Counted from the stretch's first letter, positions 26,571 through 35,583 are shown. The stretch is 64,000 nucleotides of DNA from Fictibacillus nanhaiensis (GCA_017052515.1 JAFHKR010000039.1:434001-498000); one strand, 5' to 3'. Made by a program: numbers and translations. The notes: a model not told the origin generated them from the letters alone.

Positions 26571-27833
26571 ATGACACACCGTAAGACCGCAGCTTTGCTG
26601 TCAATCATTCCAGGAATGGGGCAATTTTATAACAAGCAATTTGTTAAAGGTTTCGCATTCTTGTTTTTGGCAATTTGTTATTTTATAGCATTTCTTGATT
26701 TTCTAAACATTGGACTATGGGGAATTGTAACGCTTGGAACGGAAGTACCTAGAGATCACTCCATCTTCTTACTTGTTAACGGTGTAATCTCTATACTTGT
26801 AGTAGGCATTGGATTAGGATTTTACTACTTTAATATCTATGATGCTTTTCAAAACGGAAAAAAACGTGATAACGGCGTTAAACTTAACACACTAAAAGAG
26901 CAATACCACAATGTAGTAGATAAAGGGTTTCCTTATTTAATGGTTGGACCTGGATTCTTATTGTTGATCTTCGTTGTTATTTTTCCAATCATTTTTATGT
27001 TGTTGTTAGCCTTTACGAACTACAACTTATACAACTCACCCCCAGCAAAGCTTGTTGACTGGGTTGGATTCAAAAACTTTATTGAAATTTTCTCTTTAGA
27101 CATTTGGCGTGAGACGTTTATCTCGGTATTTGCATGGACGATTATCTGGACATTTACAGCGACTACACTTCAAGTTTCTGTCGGTATTTTCTTAGCAGTT
27201 GTATTGAACCAGAAAGAGATTAAGTTTAAAGGGATCATTCGTACACTATTAATCTTGCCTTGGGCTGTACCGGCTTTCGTATCGATCTTAATTTTCTCAG
27301 GATTGTTCAATGATACATTCGGAGCGATCAACCAATCTATTTTAGCACCACTTGGAATCGATTCCATACCTTGGATGACTGATCCGTTCTATACAAAGGT
27401 GGCTTTGATCTTTATCCAATCATGGCTCGGTTTCCCGTTCATCATGGCGATGACAACAGGTGTGCTTCAGTCAATTCCTGGTGAACTTTATGAAGCTGCG
27501 ACTGTGGATGGAGCATCGAACTGGGATAAATTCCGTAAGATCACCCTTCCGATGGTCTTATTTACAACAGCACCAATATTAATCACGCAATACACGTTTA
27601 ACTTTAATAACTTTAACGTTATCTATCTATTTAACAATGGTGGACCTGCAGTAGCAGATCAAAATGCAGGTGGGACAGATATCTTGATCTCTTGGATCTA
27701 CAACTTAACGATGACTTCAGCTCAATACAGCAAGGCTGCAGCTGTAACTGTATTATTATCGTTGATCATCGTGTCACTGGCATTGTGGCAGTTTAGAAAG
27801 ACGAAATCATTTAAGGACGAAGGAATGATTTAA
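26571..27833 (+). CDS. mdxF: Maltodextrin ABC transporter permease, MalF type
   Basis: A 420-residue inner-membrane permease with about eight hydrophobic segments. The N-terminal part includes IIPGMGQFYNKQFVKG, familiar from Bacillus MdxF proteins. The cytoplasmic EAA loop reads EAATVDGASNWDKFRKITLP near residue 305. The frame is open from 26484, but AAAGGGG before the ATG at 26571 and the MTHRK start, similar to B. subtilis MdxF, favour the shorter form. It should pair with the next permease. No ATPase gene lies in the cluster, so a shared one (MsmX-type) is presumably encoded elsewhere. Confidence 0.9.
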   Translation: MTHRKTAALLSIIPGMGQFYNKQFVKGFAFLFLAICYFIAFLDFLNIGLWGIVTLGTEVPRDHSIFLLVNGVISILVVGIGLGFYYFNIYDAFQNGKKRDNGVKLNTLKEQYHNVVDKGFPYLMVGPGFLLLIFVVIFPIIFMLLLAFTNYNLYNSPPAKLVDWVGFKNFIEIFSLDIWRETFISVFAWTIIWTFTATTLQVSVGIFLAVVLNQKEIKFKGIIRTLLILPWAVPAFVSILIFSGLFNDTFGAINQSILAPLGIDSIPWMTDPFYTKVALIFIQSWLGFPFIMAMTTGVLQSIPGELYEAATVDGASNWDKFRKITLPMVLFTTAPILITQYTFNFNNFNVIYLFNNGGPAVADQNAGGTDILISWIYNLTMTSAQYSKAAAVTVLLSLIIVSLALWQFRKTKSFKDEGMI

Positions 27834-27834
27834 T

Positions 27835-28671
27835 ATGAGTATAAAAACAGCAAGAAGAATACGTTTAACTCTGTCCTATCTAGTATTATTATCAGCGATC
27901 GCAATCGTGATCTATCCCATCCTTTGGGTAATAGGTTCTTCTTTTAATCCTGGAAACACGTTATCAAGTTCTACGATCATTCCAAAAAATGCGACGCTCG
28001 CTCATTATAAAGAGCTATTTGCTGAAACGGATTATCTGATCTGGTATTGGAACACATTGAAGATTTGTTTTATTACGATGGTTCTTTCTGTTATCTTTAT
28101 CGGCCTAACGGCTTATGCATTCTCAAGATATAAGTTCATAGGGCGTAAGAACGGATTACTTCTTTTCTTAATCTTACAGATGATCCCGCAATTCGTTGCG
28201 ATTCTTGCAATCTACATCCTTGCTTACCAAGTAGGATTGCTAGATACACACTTTGCTTTAATCCTTGTTTATGTCGGTGGGTTGATTCCGATGAACACAT
28301 ATTTGGCAAAAAACTATTATGATACGATTCCAAAAGAACTAGACGAATCTGCGCGTATTGATGGCGCTGGTCACTTCCGTATCTTTTGGCAGATCATCCT
28401 GCCGCTTTCAAAGCCAATCTTAGCGGTAATCGCACTTTTTAGTTTCATCTCACCGTTCGCTGATTTTATCTTAGCGTCTATTCTGATCAGTTCGGATGAA
28501 AAGATGACACTTGCCGTTGGTCTGTTTAACATGATTAAGAATGAGTTCGGGAACAGTTTCACATTGTTTGCAGCGGGTTCTGTATTAGTAGCGATTCCAA
28601 TTGGATTGCTTTTCTTATCACTGCAACGTTACTTTATCTCCGGCTTAACTGCTGGTGGTACAAAAGGTTAA
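27835..28671 (+). CDS. mdxG: Maltodextrin ABC transporter permease, MalG type
   Basis: A 278-residue inner-membrane permease with six hydrophobic segments. The EAA loop reads ESARIDGAGHFRIFWQIILP near residue 173. It starts one base after the mdxF stop, so the two are translationally coupled and form the membrane heterodimer. In B. subtilis the order mdxE-mdxF-mdxG is the same. The amylase gene begins 30 bp downstream. Confidence 0.92.
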   Translation: MSIKTARRIRLTLSYLVLLSAIAIVIYPILWVIGSSFNPGNTLSSSTIIPKNATLAHYKELFAETDYLIWYWNTLKICFITMVLSVIFIGLTAYAFSRYKFIGRKNGLLLFLILQMIPQFVAILAIYILAYQVGLLDTHFALILVYVGGLIPMNTYLAKNYYDTIPKELDESARIDGAGHFRIFWQIILPLSKPILAVIALFSFISPFADFILASILISSDEKMTLAVGLFNMIKNEFGNSFTLFAAGSVLVAIPIGLLFLSLQRYFISGLTAGGTKG

Positions 28672-28701
28672 TCACAGCACCTTACTATAGGAGGAACGGC
28701 G

Positions 28702-30222
28702 ATGGGCAAAAGAATGATATTCTTAGCTATGTCGTTTCTTCTTTTTTTATCTGTTCAAAATAAAGCGCTTGCAGAAAAAAAGGAAGAACGATCATGGAAA
28801 GACGAAACGATCTATTTTATCATGGTGGACCGGTTTAATAATGGAAACAAAGATAACGACTTTGATGTAGATCTTAATGACCCTTCAGCTTATCATGGGG
28901 GAGACTTCAAAGGGATCATGGATAAGCTTGATTATCTTGATGATCTTGGGGTTACGGCGATCTGGTTAACGCCTGTGGTTAAGAACGAACCCGGAGGCTA
29001 TCACGGTTATTGGACGGAGGACTTCTATGAAACCGAAGAACATTTCGGTTCAAAGGATGAGTTAAAACAGCTTGTCAAAAAAGCACATGATCGAGATATA
29101 AAAGTCATATTAGATCTTGTCGTAAATCATACAGGGTATAAACATCCTTGGTTAGAAGACAAGTCAAAACAAGATTGGTTCCACCCAGAGATGGAAATCG
29201 GCAACTGGGATAACCAACAAGAAGTTGAGAACGGGTGGCTCGCTGGATTGCCCGATCTGAACACAGAGAACAATGAAACACGTAAGTACTTACTCGACAT
29301 GGCTGAATATTGGATCAAAGAAACAGACATAGATGGCTATCGTTTAGATACGGTAAAACATGTGCCAAAAGATTTTTGGCAAGAGTTTTCTGAACGAGTA
29401 AATAAGGCTAAACCTGACTTTTATTTAATCGGTGAAGTTTGGCACAATGATCCAAGATATATTGCTGAGTACAATAATGCAGGCATTCAATCGTTTGTAG
29501 ATTATCCATTGTTTAATGAGATGGTTCGAATCTTTAGACAAAGTGGACAATCGCTTTCAGAACTGAACGCTGTATGGGAGAGAAACAAGTTCTATTATAA
29601 AGATCCGTATACGTTAGGAAATTTTATAGATAATCATGATAACATTCGATTCGTGCGTGAAGCACTGCTGAAGCAAGAAGATCCGGAAAAGAGGCTAAAG
29701 CTCGCTCTTACTTACCTTTACTCGGCACCTGGTATTCCTATCCTCTATCAAGGAACAGAGCATATGATGGATGGGGCCAAAGATCCTGATAACCGCCGTA
29801 TGATGGATTTTTCTCAAAATAAGGAGTTCGAAACATTCACATCAAAATTAGGAAAGCTTAGACAGAAACATCCTGCACTTAGACGTGGCGATTATTCGAT
29901 GATTGTTGATAAAGATGGGAAAGCCGTGTTTAAACGAAAATATCAGGATGAAACAATCTATATCGCGTTTAACAATGATAAGAAGAAGTCTGCTATTTCT
30001 TTTTCGGATAAGAACCTTCATAATAAAAAACTTGTAAGTTTGTTATCAGACGAAGAGATAAAGGTGAACGATACTTCTGTCGAAATGAATATGGCTGGGG
30101 AATCAGCTGAAATATATGCTGTGAAAAAAGCAGATTCTGATTGGAAGTTCTATGTAATTGCTGCAGCATTAATAATAGCGGTGTTAAGTGTATTCTATTT
30201 ATACAAAAGAAAAAAGACGTAA
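28702..30222 (+). CDS. Secreted alpha-amylase family (GH13) enzyme with C-terminal membrane anchor
   Basis: A 506-residue glycoside hydrolase. Residues 1-24 form a signal peptide ending ALAEK. The GH13 regions are visible: LDLVVNHTG, GYRLDTVKHV (nucleophile Asp), LIGEVWHN (acid/base Glu) and FIDNHDN. The last 27 residues are a hydrophobic helix (about 482-500) followed by YKRKKT, which should tether the enzyme outside the membrane. It should cut starch or maltodextrins next to the importer encoded just upstream (GGAGGAA, 30 bp gap). Most secreted Bacillus amylases are released, so the tether is unusual. Confidence 0.9.
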   Translation: MGKRMIFLAMSFLLFLSVQNKALAEKKEERSWKDETIYFIMVDRFNNGNKDNDFDVDLNDPSAYHGGDFKGIMDKLDYLDDLGVTAIWLTPVVKNEPGGYHGYWTEDFYETEEHFGSKDELKQLVKKAHDRDIKVILDLVVNHTGYKHPWLEDKSKQDWFHPEMEIGNWDNQQEVENGWLAGLPDLNTENNETRKYLLDMAEYWIKETDIDGYRLDTVKHVPKDFWQEFSERVNKAKPDFYLIGEVWHNDPRYIAEYNNAGIQSFVDYPLFNEMVRIFRQSGQSLSELNAVWERNKFYYKDPYTLGNFIDNHDNIRFVREALLKQEDPEKRLKLALTYLYSAPGIPILYQGTEHMMDGAKDPDNRRMMDFSQNKEFETFTSKLGKLRQKHPALRRGDYSMIVDKDGKAVFKRKYQDETIYIAFNNDKKKSAISFSDKNLHNKKLVSLLSDEEIKVNDTSVEMNMAGESAEIYAVKKADSDWKFYVIAAALIIAVLSVFYLYKRKKT

Positions 30223-30349
30223 AAATGATTTGGATGCAATGTGAAATTGATGAAGAAGTTCGATTTACAAAAAAAGTAGAAACATTAAAAGTGGAAAGGA
30301 ATTAATATTTCTTTTTTCCTACGAACGCTATACAATTATTGATGGAATA

Positions 30350-30363
30350 AGTAAGCGTATACA
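30350..30363 (+). promoter_or_regulatory. cre-like site upstream of the LacI-family gene
   Basis: AGTAAGCGTATACA matches the cre consensus at 12 of 14 positions. It may allow catabolite or self-control of the regulator gene; no clear -35/-10 pair was assigned. Confidence 0.35.
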
Positions 30364-30396
30364 CTATGCCAAATAGTCTGAAAGGAGGACTATAAC

Positions 30397-31425
30397 ATGT
30401 CAGTTACGATAAAAGACGTAGCAAAATTAGCTGATGTTGCCCCCTCAACCGTTTCAAGGGTAATCGCGAATAATCCTCGAATATCTGAAAAAACAAAGCG
30501 CAAAGTTAAAGAAGCAATGGACTATCTTGGCTATCATCCAAACTTCAATGCAAGAAGTCTGGCTAACCGAAGCACTCAGGCAATCGGTCTTGTCATGCCT
30601 AGTTCTGCAGACAAAGCTTTTCAAAATCCCTTTTTTCCAGAAGTCATCAGAGGAATCAGTACCATTGCACATGAACAAGAATACGCCCTATACATGTCCA
30701 CAGGAAATACGGAAGATGAAATCTTCGAAGGGGTTGTGCGTATGGTACAAGGTCGTCGAGTGGATGGCATCGTTATGTTGTATTCACGTGTTGATGATCG
30801 TATCATGTGCTACTTGCAAGAACAGAAATTTCCTTTCACAGTAATCGGAAAGCCGTTTAAAAATGCTGAGACGATCACACATATAGATAACGATAACTTT
30901 AAAGCAGCTCAAGAAATGACTGAATATCTCATATCACTTGGTCACGAACGAATCGGTTTTGTAGGAGGAAATTTGAATTTAGTCGTAACCATCGACCGGT
31001 TATTAGGATATGAAAAGGCGATACGAAATGCGGGTCTGCCCTATAAAGATGAGTATATTGTTCATGAAGAGTTCTTAAAAGAAGGAGGGCAAGAAGCGGT
31101 AAAGGAACTTCTTGCATTAAAAGAGCCACCGTCAGCACTTCTTGTTATTGATGACGTTATGTCCTTCGGTGTGTTGAGCACGTTAAACGAGCTAGGAGTG
31201 AGCGTACCCGATGACATCTCGTTACTAAGTTTCAACAACGTTATGCTATCTGAACTCTCATCACCTTCACTAACATCTGTAGACATCAATATCTTTAAAC
31301 TCGGTTATGAAGCCGCTAAAGGACTCCTGGAATGCATTCAATGTCCAGAAAAAGAAGCAAAACGAGTAGTCGTTCCCTTTCAGTTGATCGAAAGACAGAC
31401 GTGCAGTAAGGTTAGTGGGAAGTAA
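30397..31425 (+). CDS. LacI-family regulator of the maltodextrin cluster (MalR/MdxR-like)
   Basis: A 342-residue LacI/GalR regulator. Residues 4-25 form the helix-turn-helix (IKDVAKLADVAPSTVSRVI), followed by the hinge LGYHPNFNARSLA and a sugar-binding domain with PFFPEVIRGI, DGIVMLYSR and GHERIGFVGG. Its position suggests that it binds the palindromes in the mdxE and neopullulanase promoters and responds to maltose or maltodextrin. B. subtilis MdxR (YvdE) holds the same place beside yvdF-mdxEFG, where it acts as an activator as well as repressor. AAGGAGG precedes the ATG. Confidence 0.87.
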   Translation: MSVTIKDVAKLADVAPSTVSRVIANNPRISEKTKRKVKEAMDYLGYHPNFNARSLANRSTQAIGLVMPSSADKAFQNPFFPEVIRGISTIAHEQEYALYMSTGNTEDEIFEGVVRMVQGRRVDGIVMLYSRVDDRIMCYLQEQKFPFTVIGKPFKNAETITHIDNDNFKAAQEMTEYLISLGHERIGFVGGNLNLVVTIDRLLGYEKAIRNAGLPYKDEYIVHEEFLKEGGQEAVKELLALKEPPSALLVIDDVMSFGVLSTLNELGVSVPDDISLLSFNNVMLSELSSPSLTSVDINIFKLGYEAAKGLLECIQCPEKEAKRVVVPFQLIERQTCSKVSGK

Positions 31426-31445
31426 GCTCATTAATACTGCATAAT

Positions 31446-31491
31446 AAAAAGCCTCAAGAAGATAAGTTCAAATCTTCTTAGAGGCTTTTTT
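31446..31491. terminator. Bidirectional terminator between the LacI-family gene and ligD-pol
   Basis: AAAAAGCCTC and GAGGCTTTTT pair, with AGAAGA/TCTTCT extending the helix across one-base mismatches. The stop codon of the polymerase gene lies inside the stem. Confidence 0.85.
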
Positions 31492-32398
31492 CCTTAAGAG
31501 CTTTAATTACAGGTAGGATCGGCTGCTTACTTTTACAAGAAAAAAAATCTTTAAACGGGTCGTCTACTTCTTTTATCCGATCCATGATTGATGTAAGTGG
31601 AAAATGTTCAGGCTTTAAGGAAGTATTCACTTCTTCCCAGTATAGAGGGGTAGCCACTAACGCATCATCATTTCCTCTTACTGAATAAGGACCGATAATG
31701 GTTTTCCCCTCGGCGTGCTGAATGTAATCCACATAACAACGGTTTCCACGATTCTTTTTTAGTCGTTCGATCGTAAACCATTTTGGCTCACGTTCGATTA
31801 AATAATGGGCTAGAAATTCTGTGAATAGACGTGAATCATCAAATGTAACGGATTGTTCAGGCAATGGAATATAGATCTGCATACCCTTATTACCGCTTGT
31901 TTTGATGAATGTGGTGAGATGTAACTTGTCACAGACTTCTTTTATCAAAAGTGCAGCTTCTACCGAAAGATGAAATTCCTTACGAGAGGGAGGATCTAAA
32001 TCCATCACGATCTCTGAGGGGTGAACATTTTCAACGGTTCGATAAGGAATGTGAAACTCGAATGCAAGCTGGTTTCCTAACCAGAGCAATGTAGGTAAGT
32101 TATTACAAAGGATATAATTAATCTCTTCTTCCAGAGCCGTATGTACATAGTGTGGAGCATAATCTGGACAATTCTTTTGATAGAACTTTTCTTCACTCAC
32201 TCCATGAGGATACCTGATGACCGTTAAAGCTCGATGCTGTAAAAAAGGCAGCATATATGGCGCTACTTGAGTCAAATAATTGATATATTCTACTTTAACA
32301 ATATTGTGATCCGGCCAAAGTGGTTTGTTTGGGCTTGTTAACGTAACGATCTCGCCGTTTACATTAAGATCTATTTGTTCTTTTGAAGACTTTCCCAT
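31478..32398 (-). CDS. ligD: LigD polymerase/primase domain protein (NHEJ), separate gene
   Basis: A 306-residue archaeo-eukaryotic primase-type polymerase that fills gaps during Ku-dependent end joining. Family signatures are LTSPNKPLWPD near the start, YPHGVSEEKFYQKNCP, the metal-binding VMDLDPPS, IKTSGNKGMQIYIPL and IGPYSVRG. In B. subtilis LigD this domain is fused after the ligase domain. Here it is a separate gene overlapping the ligase gene by 28 bp in another frame. GGGAGGA sits seven bases before the ATG at 32398; the ATG at 32404 is too close. The dedicated ribosome binding site argues for a real split rather than a sequencing frameshift. Confidence 0.88.
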   Translation of the reverse strand: MGKSSKEQIDLNVNGEIVTLTSPNKPLWPDHNIVKVEYINYLTQVAPYMLPFLQHRALTVIRYPHGVSEEKFYQKNCPDYAPHYVHTALEEEINYILCNNLPTLLWLGNQLAFEFHIPYRTVENVHPSEIVMDLDPPSRKEFHLSVEAALLIKEVCDKLHLTTFIKTSGNKGMQIYIPLPEQSVTFDDSRLFTEFLAHYLIEREPKWFTIERLKKNRGNRCYVDYIQHAEGKTIIGPYSVRGNDDALVATPLYWEEVNTSLKPEHFPLTSIMDRIKEVDDPFKDFFSCKSKQPILPVIKALKEKSL

Positions 32399-33333
32399 GT
32401 ACATTCCTCCCAGCTTGTATCAAAACGAAATGAAACAAACCTTGGCTGTCTCAATTGATTTTTGTATAGTTCTAAATACGAAAGTTCTACACAGATCGAA
32501 GGCTCTATCATAATAAGCGTACCTTTCCTGCTTATCATATTTTTCTTTATGATTTGAATCAACGCTTCCTTCTCTTCTGGAGATATGCCATGAGAGAATA
32601 ATCCGACAAACTCAACGGTCCCTTCATTCATTACACCAACATGGAAAAAACCGTTTTCCGTATCATAACCTAATACGATAAAGGGATGATATTTAAGATT
32701 TTTCACTTTGATCCATTCATTTGTCCGAATTCCTGGAGTCCATTTATTAGAAGTACTCTTTGCCACAATTCCTTCACTCTTGTCAACCTGAACTCTTTTC
32801 GTTATTTCCGATCTTGCCGAAGTAAATGGAATAAAATTAAGACGACTCTCGGGTGAAATTTTATTACTTTGAACACCTGCAAGCTGAAGAAGCCTCTGCA
32901 AGTTTTCTTTTCGTTCCAGAAAACCCCTTTGATAAATGTAATCATCCTTACTAGCTAGCAGATCGAATGCACAATACGACGATGGGTTATTTTTAGAAGC
33001 TTGTGCAATTTTATCGGGTTGTTTTAATCTGCCTCTTTTTTGAATGTGTTCAAAATCGGCTTTATTCTCGTTTTCTAGAATGCATAGTTCTCCATCTAAA
33101 AGAAGGGGAAACATGTGTTTAACACGATGCTCAATGCTTTTCAGATGATCTGCAATCTCAGGGAAAATACCATGCAGAGGATGACCATTTCTAGATGTCA
33201 TGATCACAGTTGAATGATCCCAATAAAGTAAACATCTAAACCCGTCGTATTTCACTTCATATACCCATTGATCTCCTACGGGCAACTCATTTGAAAGAGA
33301 AGGGAGCATGGGTTTTAAAAAGGATTGAATCAT
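32371..33333 (-). CDS. ligD: ATP-dependent DNA ligase, LigD ligase part (NHEJ)
   Basis: A 320-residue ligase that seals double-strand breaks in non-homologous end joining. The adenylation motif YEVKYDGFR carries the nucleophile Lys28. Further motifs are SRNGHPL, LLDGELC near residue 87, FDLLA and SEGIVAKS near 190, then an OB-fold region ending EECTWESLQ. It has no nuclease domain and no polymerase domain, the latter being encoded by the next gene. Its ATG overlaps the ku stop as ATGA, so ku-ligase-polymerase form one coupled operon. Together the ligase and polymerase equal the size of the B. subtilis fused LigD. Confidence 0.9.
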   Translation of the reverse strand: MIQSFLKPMLPSLSNELPVGDQWVYEVKYDGFRCLLYWDHSTVIMTSRNGHPLHGIFPEIADHLKSIEHRVKHMFPLLLDGELCILENENKADFEHIQKRGRLKQPDKIAQASKNNPSSYCAFDLLASKDDYIYQRGFLERKENLQRLLQLAGVQSNKISPESRLNFIPFTSARSEITKRVQVDKSEGIVAKSTSNKWTPGIRTNEWIKVKNLKYHPFIVLGYDTENGFFHVGVMNEGTVEFVGLFSHGISPEEKEALIQIIKKNMISRKGTLIMIEPSICVELSYLELYKNQLRQPRFVSFRFDTSWEECTWESLQKNK

Positions 33334-34217
33334 GAACTAGCTTTCTTCTTTGCTGTTGATTTTTTCTTTTTAGGCTTCGTTTCTGTGGAATCTTTGCTTT
33401 TTTTCGAAGCAGCTTCTTTGGTCTTCTTACCTTTATCAGGGGTTTCTTTTCCCTTACTCTCATTGATAGAAGCTTGAAGTGCTTCCATTAGGTCTACAAC
33501 ATTCGTTTTCGGCCTTTCTTTAGCCACTTTTACTTCATCACCAGAAATTTTTGAGTTGATCAATTCGAGAACGGCTTCACGGTATTCGTCTTCATACTTT
33601 TCAGGCTCGAACGGAGCAGTTAACTGTTCGATAAGCTGCTTCGCCATCTCAACTTCTTTTTCGTTGAGTGAAACTTCATCTGTCAAACCAGGGACATGAT
33701 CAACATTTCTAACTTCATCGGGATAAAAAATCGTTTCCAAAACTAGACCGTTCTTGTATACTCGAACGGCTGCAAGGTGTTCTTTTGATCGAAGTGTGAA
33801 CTTGGCAAGTCCGATCTTCCCGGTGTCTTCCATTGCCTTTTTTAAGAGGGCAAAAGATTTTGTACCGTTTTCGCCAGGTCCAACGAAGTAAGAACGGTTA
33901 TAAAAGATAGGATCAATTTCCTCTAACTTTATAAAATCGATGATCTCGATTGATTTATCAGAAACACCTGCTAGTTCATCAAGTTCTTCTTTTTCAACCA
34001 CTACGAACTTACCTGGCTCATATTCATACCCTTTAACAATTTCTTTAGAATCAACTGTCTCTTCGCAGACAGGGCAAATTTTTTCATACTGAACCGGACT
34101 ATGGCACTTCTCATGTAAATATCTCATTTTTATATCTTTATTTTCAGTTGCTGCAAACAGCTTGATTGGAATATTAACAAGACCAAAGCTGATTGCACCT
34201 TTCCACATCGTGTGCAT
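33330..34217 (-). CDS. ku: DNA end-binding protein Ku
   Basis: Ku homodimers thread onto broken DNA ends and recruit LigD. The 295-residue protein starts MHTMWKGAISFGLVNIPIKL, the standard bacterial Ku opening. It contains GYEYEPGKFVVV, FYNRSYFVGPG and FEPEKYEDEYREAVLELI, and a lysine-rich tail (about residues 250-295) that aids DNA binding. A CxxC pair (CPVC, near residue 48) and an upstream Cys are also visible. ATG at 34226 abuts the AAAGG site, so the ATG at 34217 is used, as in B. subtilis YkoV. In B. subtilis these genes act in spores. Confidence 0.95.
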   Translation of the reverse strand: MHTMWKGAISFGLVNIPIKLFAATENKDIKMRYLHEKCHSPVQYEKICPVCEETVDSKEIVKGYEYEPGKFVVVEKEELDELAGVSDKSIEIIDFIKLEEIDPIFYNRSYFVGPGENGTKSFALLKKAMEDTGKIGLAKFTLRSKEHLAAVRVYKNGLVLETIFYPDEVRNVDHVPGLTDEVSLNEKEVEMAKQLIEQLTAPFEPEKYEDEYREAVLELINSKISGDEVKVAKERPKTNVVDLMEALQASINESKGKETPDKGKKTKEAASKKSKDSTETKPKKKKSTAKKKASS

Positions 34218-34302
34218 GAAATCCATCCTTTCATAACTCGTTTACAGTTAGTTTCTCCATACGGATCAACATCATGTATATTTTTCCATAATTTAAACAC
34301 AT

Positions 34303-34318
34303 TTCGACAATGCATTGT
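34303..34318. promoter_or_regulatory. Candidate Spo0A box plus palindrome between ku and a histidine kinase gene
   Basis: TTCGACA at 34303-34309 is the reverse complement of the 0A-box TGTCGAA. It overlaps a perfect 12 bp palindrome ACAATGCATTGT (34307-34318). The site is central in the gap between the divergent genes. A 7-mer can occur by chance, so this is tentative. Confidence 0.35.
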
Positions 34319-34379
34319 AGAAACGTGCTATTTCATTCATAATGAGAATAGAGTTTTTTTCAACAAAAGGGTGATAACA

Positions 34380-35513
34380 TTGGATAGCAGTACAAACACA
34401 CAATCAAATACAGAACTTGCTCGATTTTTAAAGAACCAAAGAACAAGCATTGTTGAAAAATGGCTGGAACACGTACTGTTGCCTCAAAATGATCCTTTTT
34501 ATGAAGAAGTTAAAAAGAACGGGCATCAAACGATAGTAGAATTGATCAACTTTTTGGAAACCGGTTCACTTGAAAGACTGAAAGCTTTAACAAGTAAGGT
34601 CGCAAAAGAAAGAATCGAAGCGAAAGCGAACGTAGGGGATTTTGTTCATAACATCAATGTTGGCCGAAGCATCGTATATGAACTTTTAATGTGTTCGCTC
34701 TTAAATGACCAATTAAAAGGCGATGGCGTTTTAAAGATGCAACTGTATTTTGATCAGCTCGTCTTCTTGAGTGTTCAGGAATACACAGCACTAAAGGATT
34801 CGATCATTGATCGGAAAAATCAGTTCATTCAAGAGATGCATCATGATCGGTTAACTATGCTTGGGCAGATTGCTGCCAGTTTTGCTCATGAATTTCGAAA
34901 TCCCCTTACTTCTGTTAAAGGCTTTATCTATCTTCTTCAAAAAGAATTGAATAAGACGGACCAATCAGAGTATTATTTTGAAATTATACAAAACGAGATG
35001 CAGAGCCTTGAAGAAAAGATCACACAGTTTCTCTATTTATCAAAGATGAGGGGCTTGCAAGATAAGCTTGAGAAAATCTCGTTATCATCAATTTTGAAGG
35101 AAATGCTTAATTTTATGTATCCGCGTTTTACTGAAACGAATATTGTAACCTTATCACGAGTCGAAAATGACGTGTTTACAGAGGGTGACAGTTCACAGGT
35201 CAAACAAGTGTTATTAAACATCCTAGTGAACGCAGTCGAAGAATTAAGTGGCTGGAATGGTGAGAGAAAGATTAAAGTTTCTCTAAAGAAAAACGAAGAG
35301 AACATGGCAGAATTATCAATCTGTAATAATGGTAATCCGATTCCTGACTATTTACTTGAAAATGTCTTCGAGCCGTTTGTAACGACAAAGTCACTCGGAA
35401 CAGGACTCGGGCTTTCGGTTTGTAAGCAGATCGTTGAAAAACATAACGGAACGATTTCAGTAAGTTCAACGAAAGACGATACTTGTTTTACGATAAGATT
35501 TCCACTCATCTAA
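34380..35513 (+). CDS. Orphan soluble sensor histidine kinase
   Basis: A 377-residue histidine kinase with no transmembrane helix. Residues 1-150 form an all-helical N-terminal domain resembling RsbR/HisK_N-type sensor domains. The HisKA box is SFAHEFRNPLTSVKGF with the phospho-His near residue 170; the ATPase part has N box LNILVNAVEEL, and GTGLGLSVCKQIVEKH near 345. No response regulator gene is adjacent, so it may feed a phosphorelay such as Spo0F/Spo0A; this is inference. The frame is open from 34212, but the TTG at 34380 is placed by AAAGGGTGATAAC. Confidence 0.82.
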   Translation: MDSSTNTQSNTELARFLKNQRTSIVEKWLEHVLLPQNDPFYEEVKKNGHQTIVELINFLETGSLERLKALTSKVAKERIEAKANVGDFVHNINVGRSIVYELLMCSLLNDQLKGDGVLKMQLYFDQLVFLSVQEYTALKDSIIDRKNQFIQEMHHDRLTMLGQIAASFAHEFRNPLTSVKGFIYLLQKELNKTDQSEYYFEIIQNEMQSLEEKITQFLYLSKMRGLQDKLEKISLSSILKEMLNFMYPRFTETNIVTLSRVENDVFTEGDSSQVKQVLLNILVNAVEELSGWNGERKIKVSLKKNEENMAELSICNNGNPIPDYLLENVFEPFVTTKSLGTGLGLSVCKQIVEKHNGTISVSSTKDDTCFTIRFPLI

Positions 35514-35540
35514 TTATGATAAACTAAATAATTGAAGATG

Positions 35541-35577
35541 AAAAAAGCTCCCTTATCTAGCATAAGGGGGCTTTTTT
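35541..35577 (+). terminator. Intrinsic terminator of the histidine kinase gene
   Basis: AAGC-TCCCTTAT pairs with ATAAGGGG-GCTT, with six T residues after it; the A run before it could also serve the opposite strand. Confidence 0.88.
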
Positions 35578-35583
35578 AGTGCT

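Noticed and set aside
30225-30305. 26-codon frame after the amylase (MIWMQCEIDEE start)
   Set aside because: The ATG has no ribosome binding site and follows the amylase stop directly; nothing else supports coding.
31478-33333. Frameshifted ligD pseudogene
   Set aside because: Both parts are complete by motif, and the polymerase gene has its own ribosome binding site at proper spacing; a natural split is more likely. Kept as a finding to be checked.
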